Source: an uncultured Bacteroidales bacterium
GTDB taxonomy: Bacteria; Bacteroidota; Bacteroidia; Bacteroidales; Paludibacteraceae
Assembly (NCBI GenBank): GCA_903901975.1
Contig: CAIUTB010000055.1
Location: 1-64,000 of the forward strand
Length of the DNA: 64,000 bases
Direction of reading: 5' to 3'
Both the position numbers and the translations under genes were made by a program. The first letter of the stretch is position 1; each line of letters opens with the position of its first letter. The notes below the pieces were generated by a model. That model was not told the DNA's origin. It saw only the letters and a list, made by a program, of their open reading frames with translations, and made no database searches. Shown one piece after another: positions 36,801 through 45,700 of this stretch.

Positions 36801-39800
36801 GCAATGCTCTGTGTCCCGGTTCCGTTTATTGTAATTGCTGAACCATTAGCAGTAAATGTACCACTATTATTCGTAAAGTTTCCTCCAAAAGTCAATGCGA
36901 AGTTACTTGCACTAGTATTGAGAGTAGCTCCGCTGTTAATGGTCAGATTAGCTGTCACTACTTCAGCACTGTTTATAGTAATTGCTCCGGTACTACCAAT
37001 AATTATGCCTCCTGTTGCTACAAAAGGAGTAATCCATTCTGCACCGGCAGTACGAGCAGTTGCTGTATTATACTGTAATGTTGCAGCAGCACCGTAAGTT
37101 GGAGCAGCTGAAACAGTTCCTGTTTCTTCCATCGAAAGAATACCATTAACAGTCGGAGTTGTTGAGAATGTTTTTAATCCAGTTCCTGCTATGGTCAGGT
37201 TATTGAATGTATTTGTGCCGCTAATTGTTTGTGCTCCACCGGTAAGTAATACAGTACTTGTATTAGCAGTGAATAGTCCATTATTAGTCCAGTTTCCTGT
37301 AACAGTCAGCATGTTTGAAGCTGTAATGGTTAACGAAGAACTTGCATTAATTGTAATATTATCACAAGATGAAGTCGCTCCAATAACCGGCTTATTGGTT
37401 ACATTTGGAATAATTACATCATCAGCTGATGTTGGAACCGCACCATCCGACCAGTTTGTTGCTACATTCCAGTCAGCACTTGTAGTTCCAGTCCAACTTT
37501 TCGTTGTATTCAGTATGCCGGTTGCTGCGGCGAAATATGTGGGATTAATATTGCTTGCAGCCGAACCTGTACCACCCCATGTGGAAGTTCCCTGTTTGAC
37601 TCCGACAAAGTAAAGTGCTTTAGCTGTATGTGTAAGCCCTGTACCTAAATTAGCAACAACACCACTGCCAATTGAGAAATTATTATTGGTTACCGTTGCG
37701 CTTGCAAATGTTTTTGTTCCGCTACCTGCCAGAGTAAGATTGTTGAAGGTAGTTGCACCTGTAATCGATTGTGTTGTTCCATTCAGATTAATGGTACTTG
37801 TTCCGGCAGTAAAAGTAGCACTGTTACTAAAGTTCCCGGCAATATTATGAGTATAAGTTCCTGCCGTAAATGTGGTTCCGGTACCGATAGTCAAATCAGC
37901 GCCAATAGTCAAGCCGATTACAGCTGTGGTAGTTGCCGTGCCACTGAGTGCAAGAGTTCCGCCTATTGACGTAGTTCCCGTTTGTAAGGATTTAGCACCA
38001 CTGCCCGACAAATTCAAATTATAAAAATTATTTGCATTTACTGTTTGTGCTCCACCCGTAAAGTTTACAGTATTTCCTGTTGCCGTAGTAGTAAGTGTAG
38101 TAATTCCCGCTGTTCCTCCAATATTAAGGATTCCGGTCGTTCCCTGAGTTACACCTCCTGTGCCTGATAAAGCAGTTGTTGCTGTTATAGTTCCGTTATT
38201 GGTGAGTGTAGTTCCTGTTACTGTCAATAAGGTTGCCGATGTTAATGTTCCGGAATTGCTGTAAGCACCGGTAAAAGTAACTGAGGGTATAGAAGTTGTT
38301 GTTGCTCCGCCGAGTGTTTTGGTAGCTCCGCTGAAAGTGTGAGTTCCGGTGTTTGAAGTAAAAGTAGTTGCATTATTTGTAAAGCTTCCTCCAAAACCAA
38401 TAGCAGCAATTCCTGTTTCATTCCATACAGCACCGCTGTTTAGTGTAATATCGCCTGTAAATGTTTTAGTTCCGGTATTAGCCAAAGTAAGAGTTCCTGT
38501 AACATCGGTTGTACCACCTACCGCTAAAGTCCAGGTATTGGTAGCACCTGTTGACAGTGTTGTACCAGTTCCCACTGATAAATTACCGGTTATCGACAAA
38601 GCACCTACAGTGGTAGTAGTCGCTGATCCACTTAAGGTAAGACTTCCCAGTGTGGTTGTTCCTGCCTGAAGAGTTTTCACAGCACTTCCGGAGAGGATTA
38701 AATTATTAAAGTTCAATGCAGCAACCGTCTGAACACCGGCATTGTCATAATTAACTGTACCTCCGGTAAAAGTATTGGTGCTGTAATTAGTTGGGAAATT
38801 TGATGTGCCACCTATCAATAAAGTTCCTGCAACAGTAAGAGTTCCACCTGTAGTCGCACGGTTTGCTGTGAAAGTAGCTAAATCCAGACTTGTGCCCGAA
38901 CCAATATTCAAGTCACCTGCTATACTTAAGTTTGCAACTAAAGTGCCAGTTGCAGTTCCTGATAATGTCAGATTTCCCCCAATTGTTGTAGTTGTGGCTT
39001 GCAAGGTTTTTGCACTTGTTCCTGAGAGAATAAGATTGCTGTAGTTAATCCCCGAAACCGTTTGAATGCCGGCATTATCATAATTCACGGTACTTCCGTT
39101 ACTAAGCGTTGTAGTTGCAAATCCTGTTGGAAAATTCGTTGTACCCCCAACAAGTAAAGTGCCAGTAGACGAAAGAGTTAATGTCCCGGTTCCGACCATT
39201 GCAAAAGTGCTTAGATCAAGTGTTCCGTTGACTGTAACTGAAGATGCAGTAGCTGCAGCTGTTAAAGTAACCACATGTCCACTTTGAATGATTACTAAAT
39301 TGTCTAAGCTCGAAGGTACACTGGTAGCAGTCACCCAACTTGCATTATCGAATGATTGTTGCCAAGTTGAAGTACTATTCCAATTTCCTGTTGTAAAGCT
39401 CCTGAAGTATTTTGGGGCATACTTTAAACTCATTCCAGTCATTGAGACCAAAGAAGTACCACTCATTGTTATTGAAGAAACATCTGTTACAGTTGTTGTA
39501 GGAACACTCCTGTATTCGGTAAAATTTCGAACTCCATCACCAGTTGCAAAAGTTTGTTCTGGAGTTAATCTGGTCCAGTTCACAGGGTTTGTCGATACTG
39601 TACGGGGTGTTGTGTTTGCACTACGCAAAGAACTGATAATTTCAACAGCCTGGTCACCAGCATTAATTGTAATACCGGTAGCATAAGCAAATGTAGTTAC
39701 AGCAGTAGTAATACTATTGTAAGTTTGGGAATTTGTTATTGGAGATATTTGGTCAACATCATCATAAACTGCTGCATAAACAGTATTAACACAAGTAGTC

Positions 39801-40306
39801 CCTCCGGCTAAAGTTATTGCAAGAGTTGTATTTGTCGCGGCTTCAATCCCTGCTTCATTCAGATAATACAACTGAGTGTGTTGGCGAGTGGTTGCAGTTG
39901 CCATATCACCACTTACAGGAGTCATTGTCTGTCCTCCATAAGTGATTGTAACTGTACGTGCCCCCACTGCAGTTTGAGATGAAGCTATACCAACTACCAA
40001 AACACGATTAGTATTTGTTCCTGTTGGCACAGAATAGGTTAAGCCCGGAGGAGTATTAGCGGTATTGTTATATAAGTTTGACCAGGTGTTTAATGTTGTT
40101 ACATCAGCATAAGCAGACATTAGTCCAATAGCCAAAAATACGATTAACATAGCTAATCGTACAGAAAAGAGGGACTGCATAGTCCTATAATTTTCAGGTT
40201 TATTCAAACGCTTAAAAATATTAGTTTGCAAATCAACATCAAAAAGGCTCATTGTCTTTATTTTGTGAGATATATTTTTATAAGCCGCAATAGACTTTTT
40301 AACCAT
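30857..40306 (-). CDS. Giant repetitive T9SS-exported adhesin-like protein
   Basis: About 3150 aa. After a long basic leader and signal helix (LAMLIVFLAIGLMSAYADV) come Ser/Thr/Gly-rich filamentous repeats of the type NLILSGSGxKTLQxGTTxIGG (DNA about 35500-39300). Four roughly 110-residue beta-sandwich repeats starting LSGFSYxYGxGPSSEQTF follow (about 33560-34960), then an Ig-like segment, a carbohydrate-binding-like jelly roll (LVFNGDFELGKVGFGSGYTY; about 32850-33350) and a T9SS type A sorting domain ending GAYIARVITAKEDFSKRLIV. The first ATG (40333) lies inside the -7 box, so I use 40306; 40252 and 40180 are alternatives. It is probably a surface fibre or adhesin. Confidence 0.85.
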   Translation of the reverse strand: MVKKSIAAYKNISHKIKTMSLFDVDLQTNIFKRLNKPENYRTMQSLFSVRLAMLIVFLAIGLMSAYADVTTLNTWSNLYNNTANTPPGLTYSVPTGTNTNRVLVVGIASSQTAVGARTVTITYGGQTMTPVSGDMATATTRQHTQLYYLNEAGIEAATNTTLAITLAGGTTCVNTVYAAVYDDVDQISPITNSQTYNSITTAVTTFAYATGITINAGDQAVEIISSLRSANTTPRTVSTNPVNWTRLTPEQTFATGDGVRNFTEYRSVPTTTVTDVSSITMSGTSLVSMTGMSLKYAPKYFRSFTTGNWNSTSTWQQSFDNASWVTATSVPSSLDNLVIIQSGHVVTLTAAATASSVTVNGTLDLSTFAMVGTGTLTLSSTGTLLVGGTTNFPTGFATTTLSNGSTVNYDNAGIQTVSGINYSNLILSGTSAKTLQATTTTIGGNLTLSGTATGTLVANLSIAGDLNIGSGTSLDLATFTANRATTGGTLTVAGTLLIGGTSNFPTNYSTNTFTGGTVNYDNAGVQTVAALNFNNLILSGSAVKTLQAGTTTLGSLTLSGSATTTTVGALSITGNLSVGTGTTLSTGATNTWTLAVGGTTDVTGTLTLANTGTKTFTGDITLNSGAVWNETGIAAIGFGGSFTNNATTFTSNTGTHTFSGATKTLGGATTTSIPSVTFTGAYSNSGTLTSATLLTVTGTTLTNNGTITATTALSGTGGVTQGTTGILNIGGTAGITTLTTTATGNTVNFTGGAQTVNANNFYNLNLSGSGAKSLQTGTTSIGGTLALSGTATTTAVIGLTIGADLTIGTGTTFTAGTYTHNIAGNFSNSATFTAGTSTINLNGTTQSITGATTFNNLTLAGSGTKTFASATVTNNNFSIGSGVVANLGTGLTHTAKALYFVGVKQGTSTWGGTGSAASNINPTYFAAATGILNTTKSWTGTTSADWNVATNWSDGAVPTSADDVIIPNVTNKPVIGATSSCDNITINASSSLTITASNMLTVTGNWTNNGLFTANTSTVLLTGGAQTISGTNTFNNLTIAGTGLKTFSTTPTVNGILSMEETGTVSAAPTYGAAATLQYNTATARTAGAEWITPFVATGGIIIGSTGAITINSAEVVTANLTINSGATLNTSASNFALTFGGNFTNNSGTFTANGSAITINGTGTQSIAGFTTTGGVTCTKASGTATFTGNVNASTLSLTGATGTLNLGAGLTHTISGNWSSTAGTTLNGGSSTINIGGTSSIAGTFTAATSTVNYNAAGAQTTAPIVYYNLGLSGGGIKTLQAASAAIGGSLTLSGTATATTVAATTIAGNLTVGTGTTLTTGATNTWTLGVTGTTSVTGTLTLGNTGTKTFTGNITLNSGAFWNETGAATIAIAGSFANSANTFTASSGSHNFTGTNKILSGSTLTSIPTANITGTYTNNGTLTVTTALNGTGGTLTQGGTGILNVSFTGAMGLSNLNAIAVGNTVNYNFAGNQTVKTGNYYNLTLAGSGTKTLATGTTAIGGNFTLSTTTPGTTTTLTTGVVALSINGDVTIGNGTTFTSGAFSHTVNGNWTNNGGTFTPGTGTINMTGTAKIIDGTAASNTFYNLTINSGGTTLGKNATVTNNLILRSGILTSSTSALLSVTNTASTAISSTAITSFVSGPLKWTLPANLVSGSTYLFPVGKGTTYLPFSLVNPTTTTGTVTAQVEAFDTNSSGGKDATLTAISATEYWALVTSGNFTNSTLSVSKTTSIAPNDVLAGNVTAVNGTYTSLFGTVGGFGISNSNLIGTNRFFVLAQGVPTITVSTTTLSGFSYPYGTGPSSEQTFTVKGSSLSTNISLTDATDYEISTTSGVSFVATSPISLAISSGAVPTTTIYVRLKAGLAIGTYSTSELITASASGATTKTVTCSGTVGNAPTITVTPTSLSGFSYVYTKGPTAQQTFTVSGTNLSGNVTVTPPSDYLISTTNGSGYASTPITLTPTGGTLASRTIYVIMPAGLGVGSHNQNITASAVGATDKTVALTGTVTAAPTLTTATSYLAGFIYTFGAGPSGEQSFVLNGTNLSTTLRNDTIVAPANFEISTTSGSGFTTGSIILTRAAGVSTRSTTIYVRMVTGLGSNTITTNFGPANVSLKSSGAIIKTVALAGTVVASSPSTPTVLTSVSTLTGFGYMQGTGPSSEQKFTVSGTSLSAGIIVTPPSNYEISTTSGSGFQSTPLTISLTSGRVNPTLIYVRLKSALTAGSYTGVNITVASTGAGTKNVALVGTVFVSPLVTAGGGGTFCEGSTINLTSTGADIQNRYWQGPNSFYTLAQNPTLTSATASMSGTYTVTGNVNVGGNLVFNGDFELGKVGFGSGYTYVDTTSTSALVPEGDYTVVKLPHSVHSDFTTWPDHTTGRGLQMVVNGAPVAGVVVWSQSVPVIPGATYAFTYWEQTVNITQVPKNASQLQLYVNGVAAGPVYTAPQVNYQWAQFLYNASAGSNTVLNLELINQNTVLAGNDFALDDIVFGQILPATSTTDVTVNPIVPVSVTVVASANPVFKNTPVTYTATPTNGGSTPTYQWYVNSSPVGTNSTTYTYIPNDKDTIKCVLTSSLSCVSNNPANANVIATVITRTNYWYGYTDTDWAKPRNWTGNYVPLPGDDVEYATVANTDSVAINDLWLDKNRTIGSLINATTKALVIPAAKGLEVNNYTITDGDPNRIDILSSSTLANGSLHFNQPTQNTVVNATVEMYSKASWDLNQPINSKYKWQYFGIPVTTVTAMPTFMGSYVRKWYEIGTNITNHWIQLANDSTLDPFYGYEICQAAPTTIVFQGTLVTSDFSSGQMAITPTALYPGQHVYANSYTAGISIYDLDYGTDVESTAYLYNTGTYNQWLPDAGTTSGLGAGQYIAVPKNLAGQFTLPAQIASMQSVLIKAKNLSSNATFGIRYTSIVVDFDSAIHRIKGINNNLFGNTDKVSTIIDVKGRKASDRLWLISQPGCTRTFNNGWDGSKFIGSALSPQIYAVEPDGKYQVNAVDDINDTEIGFLVGEDTEYNLTFTHTNIKSKYAGVYLVDLLDNKTIDVTESGTTYSFSATSSTLTDKRFKIVARHYEENAPDTESQIKVFSSNGNIFVQNLDNSKGDIMIYDIAGHYLEKLPLVPNGIITLSGIVPGAYIARVITAKEDFSKRLIVR
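33560..34960 (-). repeat. Four tandem beta-sandwich repeats within the giant adhesin
   Basis: Each repeat is about 340-370 bases and opens with a GFxYxxGxGPSSEQxF-like motif. The motifs sit at about 34890-34930, 34540-34580, 34200-34245 and 33815-33870. Each ends KTVALxGTV. Confidence 0.8.
35500..38757 (-). repeat. Two large copies (about 1.1 kb) of the filament repeat block
   Basis: Copy 1 (about 37640-38757) and copy 2 (about 35500-36548) share the same order of about 360 residues: VNYxxAGxQT, TTLxTGATNTWTL, TGTLTLxNTGTKTFTG, ITLNSGAxWNETG, TSIPxxxxTGxYxNxGTLT. They are separated by about 1.1 kb of related but shorter repeats. Identity is moderate, so the duplication is not recent. Confidence 0.7.
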
Positions 40307-40330
40307 TTTATAATGAATGAGAAAACAGAG

Positions 40331-40361
40331 CAAAAGTAATGATTAATAATGAATAACCAAA
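40331..40361 (-). promoter_or_regulatory. Promoter of the giant adhesin (TTTG-N19-TACTTTTG)
   Basis: On the minus strand TTTG (40358-40361) and TACTTTTG (40331-40338) have ideal 19-base spacing. Transcription should begin near 40325, which excludes the ATG at 40333 as start codon. Confidence 0.75.
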
Positions 40362-41343
40362 GATTAACCACTTATTTATGGAATAATTACTACAATTTGT
40401 ACTCTCTAAACAGCTTTTCAGAAATTTTGTTCGGTTCTATGAAAAAAACATATAAAATTAAAGCCCAATATGGTTGATGATTATTGAGTTGTAGGACGAT
40501 TATTTTGATAAATTAGTTCAATTATACCAACAATTCCGTCAAAATAATTTCATTAAATATTTGCGGCTGTTAAATGCCCTTATGCCAGAGTTTTGTAATT
40601 TTTATTATCTGTTATGATTACTCTTTTTTGAAAGAATTTCTTTCATTACTCAGTAAAACAGACAACTAACCGAATTGTTTAATAAATTAAATATTTAACT
40701 AACCTAATTTTTAATTGCAATAAATTTTCTGAGTTCAATTAAAATTCTTCAAGTAACTCAAATTATTGCTCTGACTTCTCTTAAATTTCGATGGCCGATG
40801 AAGAAAATTTTTTGGGTTCAGTCAATAACTATTTATGAATTTATTTAGCATGTGAAATACATCGAAATTTTAAAGTATGCAACTTTTGGTAGGATTGATT
40901 TCTACATTTTAAGTATAAAAACTGTATATTGAATATGAATATATGTTCCTCATATCCATTTCTTTAACGTTTTGGTTGTGTTAATTGTTAAATACTTTAT
41001 ACGACAAGTAAAATTTATTTGTAATAGTTACAAATATTAAAAAGTTAATTATCTGAATACTAAAACATTGAAGATGCCTAATTATACTGATAAAAATGAA
41101 AATAAAATAATTTTAAAATTAATAATCAAAAAAAATTGTGCGAATAAAAAAAGAGTTATTTTTGTAGCATTATTTCTATACGAATGTAGTATTTTTATTG
41201 CTGCATTTTTTTTCAATCGAGCGATTAAATATACAGTTTTACTCTACTGAAGTTGACAAAAAAACATTCAACTATTTTTAAAATGTAAAGATTTCAAATC
41301 AATTATATTAAAATTTTATTCACATTAAAAAAAATTATTTATT
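40334..41343. other. Long AT-rich divergent intergenic region
   Basis: About 1 kb with no convincing gene separates the adhesin from the divergent pilin-like operon. It holds both promoters (40331-40361 minus, 41136-41164 plus). One 60-codon frame (41068-41250) is Lys/Ile/Phe-rich and spans the plus promoter, so I do not count it as a gene. The size suggests room for further regulation, but I see no clear operator. Confidence 0.5.
41136..41164 (+). promoter_or_regulatory. Promoter of the pilin-like operon (TTG-N18-TATTTTTG)
   Basis: TTG at 41136-41138 and TATTTTTG at 41157-41164 are 18 bases apart. The leader to the ATG at 41344 would be about 175 bases, long for this genome. Confidence 0.65.
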
Positions 41344-42033
41344 ATGAGAAAAATTAATTTCTTTGCAGTTATGTTGTTATGTTCTGCAACAGTATTTGGA
41401 CAAGCAGTTAAAGACAGAAATGTTATTCCTGTTGCAGTAAACCTTAATCAGGTAATGCGTATGACGATTACAAATGGTGGTAACATCGAATTTGTTTTTA
41501 ATACCATTAATGATTACAAGAATGGTATATCAGCTGATGCTATTGGAGGAACTACTGGTGTTATGTATGAAACCAACTTCACCGTTTCATCTTCAACCCG
41601 TTGGAAGCTAACTTATGGTTCTGAAACTGCAGATTTTCAAGGAACAGATGATCCATCTCACATTTTATCGCTTGACAATGTAGGTTTTGCACTTTCTAAA
41701 TCAGGGAATCATTCATTTGAAACTACGACAACAAAAGGAACAAGTGCAGCAGAACTTTACAGTCATCCAACAAAAGGTGGTCAGGAAGTTGCAGCATTGC
41801 AAGCTTATCCTACACTGTTGATTGAAGATAACAATAAACCAGGTTCTGCAGCTCTTTCTGATGCCGGTGATGCAAGTGACAATTCATTTAAAATGAGCTG
41901 GCGTGTTGGAACCAAAGAGAGCCAGGGGAAAACAACTCCAATGAACTCAGTAGCAATTATTGATCAAACTACAAGTCCGTCTCCAGACAGATATGTTGCC
42001 AGTGTAGTATTTGATCTTGAAATGGATAATTAA
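41344..42033 (+). CDS. Secreted beta-rich protein, putative major fibre subunit
   Basis: The 229-aa product starts with a signal peptide (MRKINFFAVMLLCSATVFGQ). The mature part is polar, without Cys, and rich in alternating beta pattern: PVAVNLNQVMRMTITNGGNIEF near the N-terminus and a final strand YVASVVFDLEMD. It matches no family I can name with certainty. Position first in the operon, a long leader, an attenuator hairpin straight after it, and the usher-like and chaperone-like neighbours suggest the abundant structural subunit. Function is inferred from context. Confidence 0.6.
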   Translation: MRKINFFAVMLLCSATVFGQAVKDRNVIPVAVNLNQVMRMTITNGGNIEFVFNTINDYKNGISADAIGGTTGVMYETNFTVSSSTRWKLTYGSETADFQGTDDPSHILSLDNVGFALSKSGNHSFETTTTKGTSAAELYSHPTKGGQEVAALQAYPTLLIEDNNKPGSAALSDAGDASDNSFKMSWRVGTKESQGKTTPMNSVAIIDQTTSPSPDRYVASVVFDLEMDN

Positions 42034-42056
42034 TAAATTTATATCTGCATAACAGG

Positions 42057-42094
42057 AAGATTGATCGACATGGTTTATGTTGGTCAATCTTTTT
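42057..42094 (+). terminator. Intra-operon hairpin terminator/attenuator
   Basis: AAGATTGATCGACAT (42057-42071) pairs with ATGTTGGTCAATCTT (42077-42091) through 15 pairs including two G-U, with a 5-base loop and then TTT. It lies 24 bases after the first gene and 30 before the second, both on the same strand, so partial termination would favour the first gene. Confidence 0.8.
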
Positions 42095-42124
42095 GTCGCA
42101 TATATTCAACCTGCTAACTGCCAA

Positions 42125-42700
42125 ATGATTCCTTTCTATTTAAAACAAATCCTGTTTGTATTGCTAATTCTTAGCAGTAGTGAGCAGGCTGTGTCTCAAG
42201 AGTGGAATTATGCCCGATTAAATGTTATGTACGGCAGTTCCATACCTTTTAATTTTAGTACTATGGATAAAATTAAAAAAGGTGTAGAAATAAACCCGGG
42301 TACCCGCTTTGGGATTTCATTGGCGGATTCGGCCAGAGTTGGACATGTACTTCAAGGATTTGTACTTAATTTCAGAACATTCAATAACCAAAATGTAATA
42401 AAAGGTGATTCCTATTCTATTCCGTTAAACAGGATACGTGTTAAAGCTGAGAATGCTACCGGACTGGAATCGGGAACATCGTACGGATATTTGGATCTTT
42501 CATCGAATTGGATGCCTTTATTCTCATTTACCAATCTGACATGGCACGATTTGAACTGGGCAAATGCACAGCTTAATATCTCTTTCGAGTGTGGAAAACC
42601 AACCATATCGGGTGGAAATGGGAATTTATTAGGCGAAGAACCTGATTACTACAATGTGGAAATAGAATTTGAATTAGTGCCTACAGGATTGGGTTTTTGA
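42125..42700 (+). CDS. Secreted beta-rich protein, putative minor or tip subunit
   Basis: From ATG 42125 it has 191 aa with a signal peptide (FYLKQILFVLLILSSSEQAVSQ). An upstream in-frame start at 42077 lies in the terminator stem and is rejected. The mature protein is beta-rich (YARLNVMYGSSIPFNFSTMD) and ends in a strand VEIEFELVPTGLGF, comparable in pattern to the end of the preceding protein. No family recognised. It sits between the putative major subunit and the usher-like gene, as minor subunits do in chaperone/usher loci. Confidence 0.55.
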   Translation: MIPFYLKQILFVLLILSSSEQAVSQEWNYARLNVMYGSSIPFNFSTMDKIKKGVEINPGTRFGISLADSARVGHVLQGFVLNFRTFNNQNVIKGDSYSIPLNRIRVKAENATGLESGTSYGYLDLSSNWMPLFSFTNLTWHDLNWANAQLNISFECGKPTISGGNGNLLGEEPDYYNVEIEFELVPTGLGF

Positions 42701-42731
42701 CTATTAATGACATGCTCTAATTCAGAAAACA

Positions 42732-45700
42732 GTGATTCTTAACAACAACTATTCCACTACTACTCTAAGGTCGTTAATGATCTTATGGATAAGTTGTAGC
42801 TTTCTGTTCAGCAATTTTAATAGTGCTTGTTATGCTCAAGACTCAGGCTTCAACATAGAAATGAGGTTTGTAAAATCAAACGATAGTATCAAATCGACCG
42901 ATCTGTATTTTAATGTACTAACGATTTGTAACAGCTCTTCAAAAAAAATTACCGGAAATCTTACTTTTAATATTCCTGAAGATTGGAAAATTATCAGCTT
43001 TCCTACTGAGCAAACAGTCATTCTTCCTGGAGATACGGTTTTTGTTCCAATTCGTATATCTCCTAAATCCAATGCAATCGGAGGTATAGCATATATAATT
43101 AAGGCTAGCTTCCGCACATCCAAACAGTTAATCAGCGCCAACACCTATCTTACCTTGCCGTCTTTGATAAAATGGGAAATGACCACAAACAGGACCACTG
43201 CCTATATTACCGAGAGCAGCCCGAAAACGTTTTTCGAAATTAAGCTCACAAACAAAGGTAACACCAACGAACTGATAAAATTAAAACTCGATGCTGGAAA
43301 ACTACTGTCTTTTAGTGAGAATTCAGTAAATAACATGGTTGAATATGTAAATCTAAAGGCATTCACCGATACAACTATTTTACACTCGGTATTCATTCAA
43401 AATAAACTTAGTTTTGCTGAAAAAATAAGGTATGAAAATAACTGGAAAGAGTCGGCCATAAAAGTGACCGCTGAAAGTGAAAAAAATGAGAAGAGCACAG
43501 CTATACAGATTCATAAACTCAACAGCAGTTACGTAAATCAACGACTTCAAAGTTCTTCACCGCTCAATCTAGATTATCAGGTTTATAATCTCATGTCGAA
43601 CAGTGATGTACGTCACAATTTCAGATTATACGGGAGTTTGCTTTTCCCTGAAAACAGGGAGTTGCAGTATATTGCCGGTATTCAGAATTTTGGGATTGGG
43701 AATACCAGCGAAGTTTTTGATATTAATCGTCAGTTTGTATATAATTTAAAGTATACTGACAATCACAATAATGTACAGTTAGGTTATAATATTAGTGGAG
43801 GAAATTTGCACAGCATTAATGGGAGAGGTATTTCAGGAGTATTTAACCCTAATCGGCAAAATTCATTTTCGTATGCTGTGACTCAAAATCCTTATTCACA
43901 AATTATCGGTGAATTTGTTGGTTATAGCAAGTCATTCAAGAATTTTTCAGTAAATTCAGAACTAACTCACGACGGCATAGCCGATGGAACCTATCAAGCT
44001 ACTTCAGGCTTATTGGGTATTAGTATGAGTTTATTAAAATATCATTCTATTTCTGTCCAGTTTCTCGGATCTAAATCAGACTATAACAAAACTTTGCCTC
44101 GAGACACCAGTGTTCTGGGTTACAGTTACAACATTAACTACAATGTTCGATATAAAAAATTCAATCTAAGATTGAGCTCGTTGAATTCCGAGCACAATTA
44201 TATTCAGAATTCAGGGCTTCAGCAAACATACCTGGATAGCAGATATACAATTACTGATAATCTGGGGATGACGCTTTATGGAAGTCATCTTAAATACGCC
44301 ATAACACGTTTCCCTTATAACTTTTTCAACTCAGCAAATTATGATACAAATGATAATTTCAGACTCAGCACTTCACTTAGCACTCCAAATGTCGTATATC
44401 AGTTAGGACCGAATTATATTGGTTCCATCCGTCAGTCATATAATTCTTTTACTCATTACAAATCTGAATATACAAGTTATCAGCCTGGAGTATGGTGTGC
44501 TGTAACTATTAAATTTGATGGGTACAGATCTATAACTCCGAATCTGACTGTCAGTAATATCCGTTTTTATTACAAAACAGATGATCCGGCTATGCAAAAT
44601 TATTCATTCGACAAAAACATTTACTACTCGGCGGGTGTAAGTTATTTTGATAATGTCTGGAGAGTAAATGCCTATTATACAAGTGGGTCTACTACAGATT
44701 TATACCGGAGTGTGTTGATAGATGCGACGCCAACCATTACCCGAAGCATTCAGGTTCGCCCATCGTATGAGAACTTCTTTTTCAATCGGAAAATAAAACT
44801 GAGTGCCTCTATGAATTATGCCTATTACATGCCATCAGGACGTGAGAATGTTTCGTTTAATGTGAAGTACGATCAGTTTTTAAAAAGTGGATGGAATATT
44901 TCAGTCAGTGGATTTATGTACTCAAACACTCGCGTTGACGATAATCAGGGAAGGATAAGCACCAAAGATATCAATCTGGTAGTTGGAGTTACAAAGTCAT
45001 TTAACATTCAACAACCACGAATTAAATACTACAACCTCAAAACTATATTTTTCAATGATCTGGATGGAAATGGAATAAAAACAGAGAATGAACCCCCTGT
45101 TTCGAATATATTGGTCAATATTCAAAAAGACCGGACTACTTCTACAACTCCAAGTACAATCCCAGAAGTTCAGTTGTTGTCGGATGTAAGTGGTGCTATT
45201 GAATATGAAAATCTTCCAAAAGATAAATATATGATAAGTTTCAACCCATTGGTGAATCTTCAGAGTTTGTATTTTTTGAATGGTTCAGAGCAATCTTATT
45301 TAAATGACAAAGACAGAATATGGTATGTACCACTTGCTGAAAGTTATAAAATAAGAGGAAAGGTTATTGTTGTGCGTGATCCGAACAGTTCCGAAGGGAA
45401 AATAGAACTCGGGGGTATCCGTGTAATTGCTACTGGGAGAAAAGGCGAGAACTATTCTGCCTTGACCGATAATTTCGGATCGTATATTTTAAATGTTTCT
45501 AAATCCGGCAAGTTTAAAATACATGTAAATAATGTTTTTGGCGCACAATTTATTATTGACTCCAACGAAACAGAGGTTCAGTTCTCGGATAATAAAACAA
45601 TTAACCTTGACTTTACATTTGTTGAAAAAAAGCGTGGTATTCAGTTTGATGGTGGTGATGAACTGTTTAAGTTCAGCTCGCTTGGTGAGCAGTCCGAAAC

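Noticed and set aside
34900-39690. Many long plus-strand open frames opposite the giant adhesin (for example 35997-36500, 36639-37097, 37191-37613)
   Set aside because: Their translations are monotonous Val/Pro/Ala strings mirroring the Thr/Gly/Asn codons of the minus-strand gene. They have no start signals or families; they are shadows of the repeats.
40307-40333. Upstream ATG for the giant adhesin
   Set aside because: It lies within the -7 box TACTTTTG, so it would not be in the transcript.
41068-41250. 60-codon Lys/Ile/Phe-rich frame in the 1-kb intergenic region
   Set aside because: It spans a consensus promoter (41136-41164), has extreme AT composition and matches nothing; probably chance.
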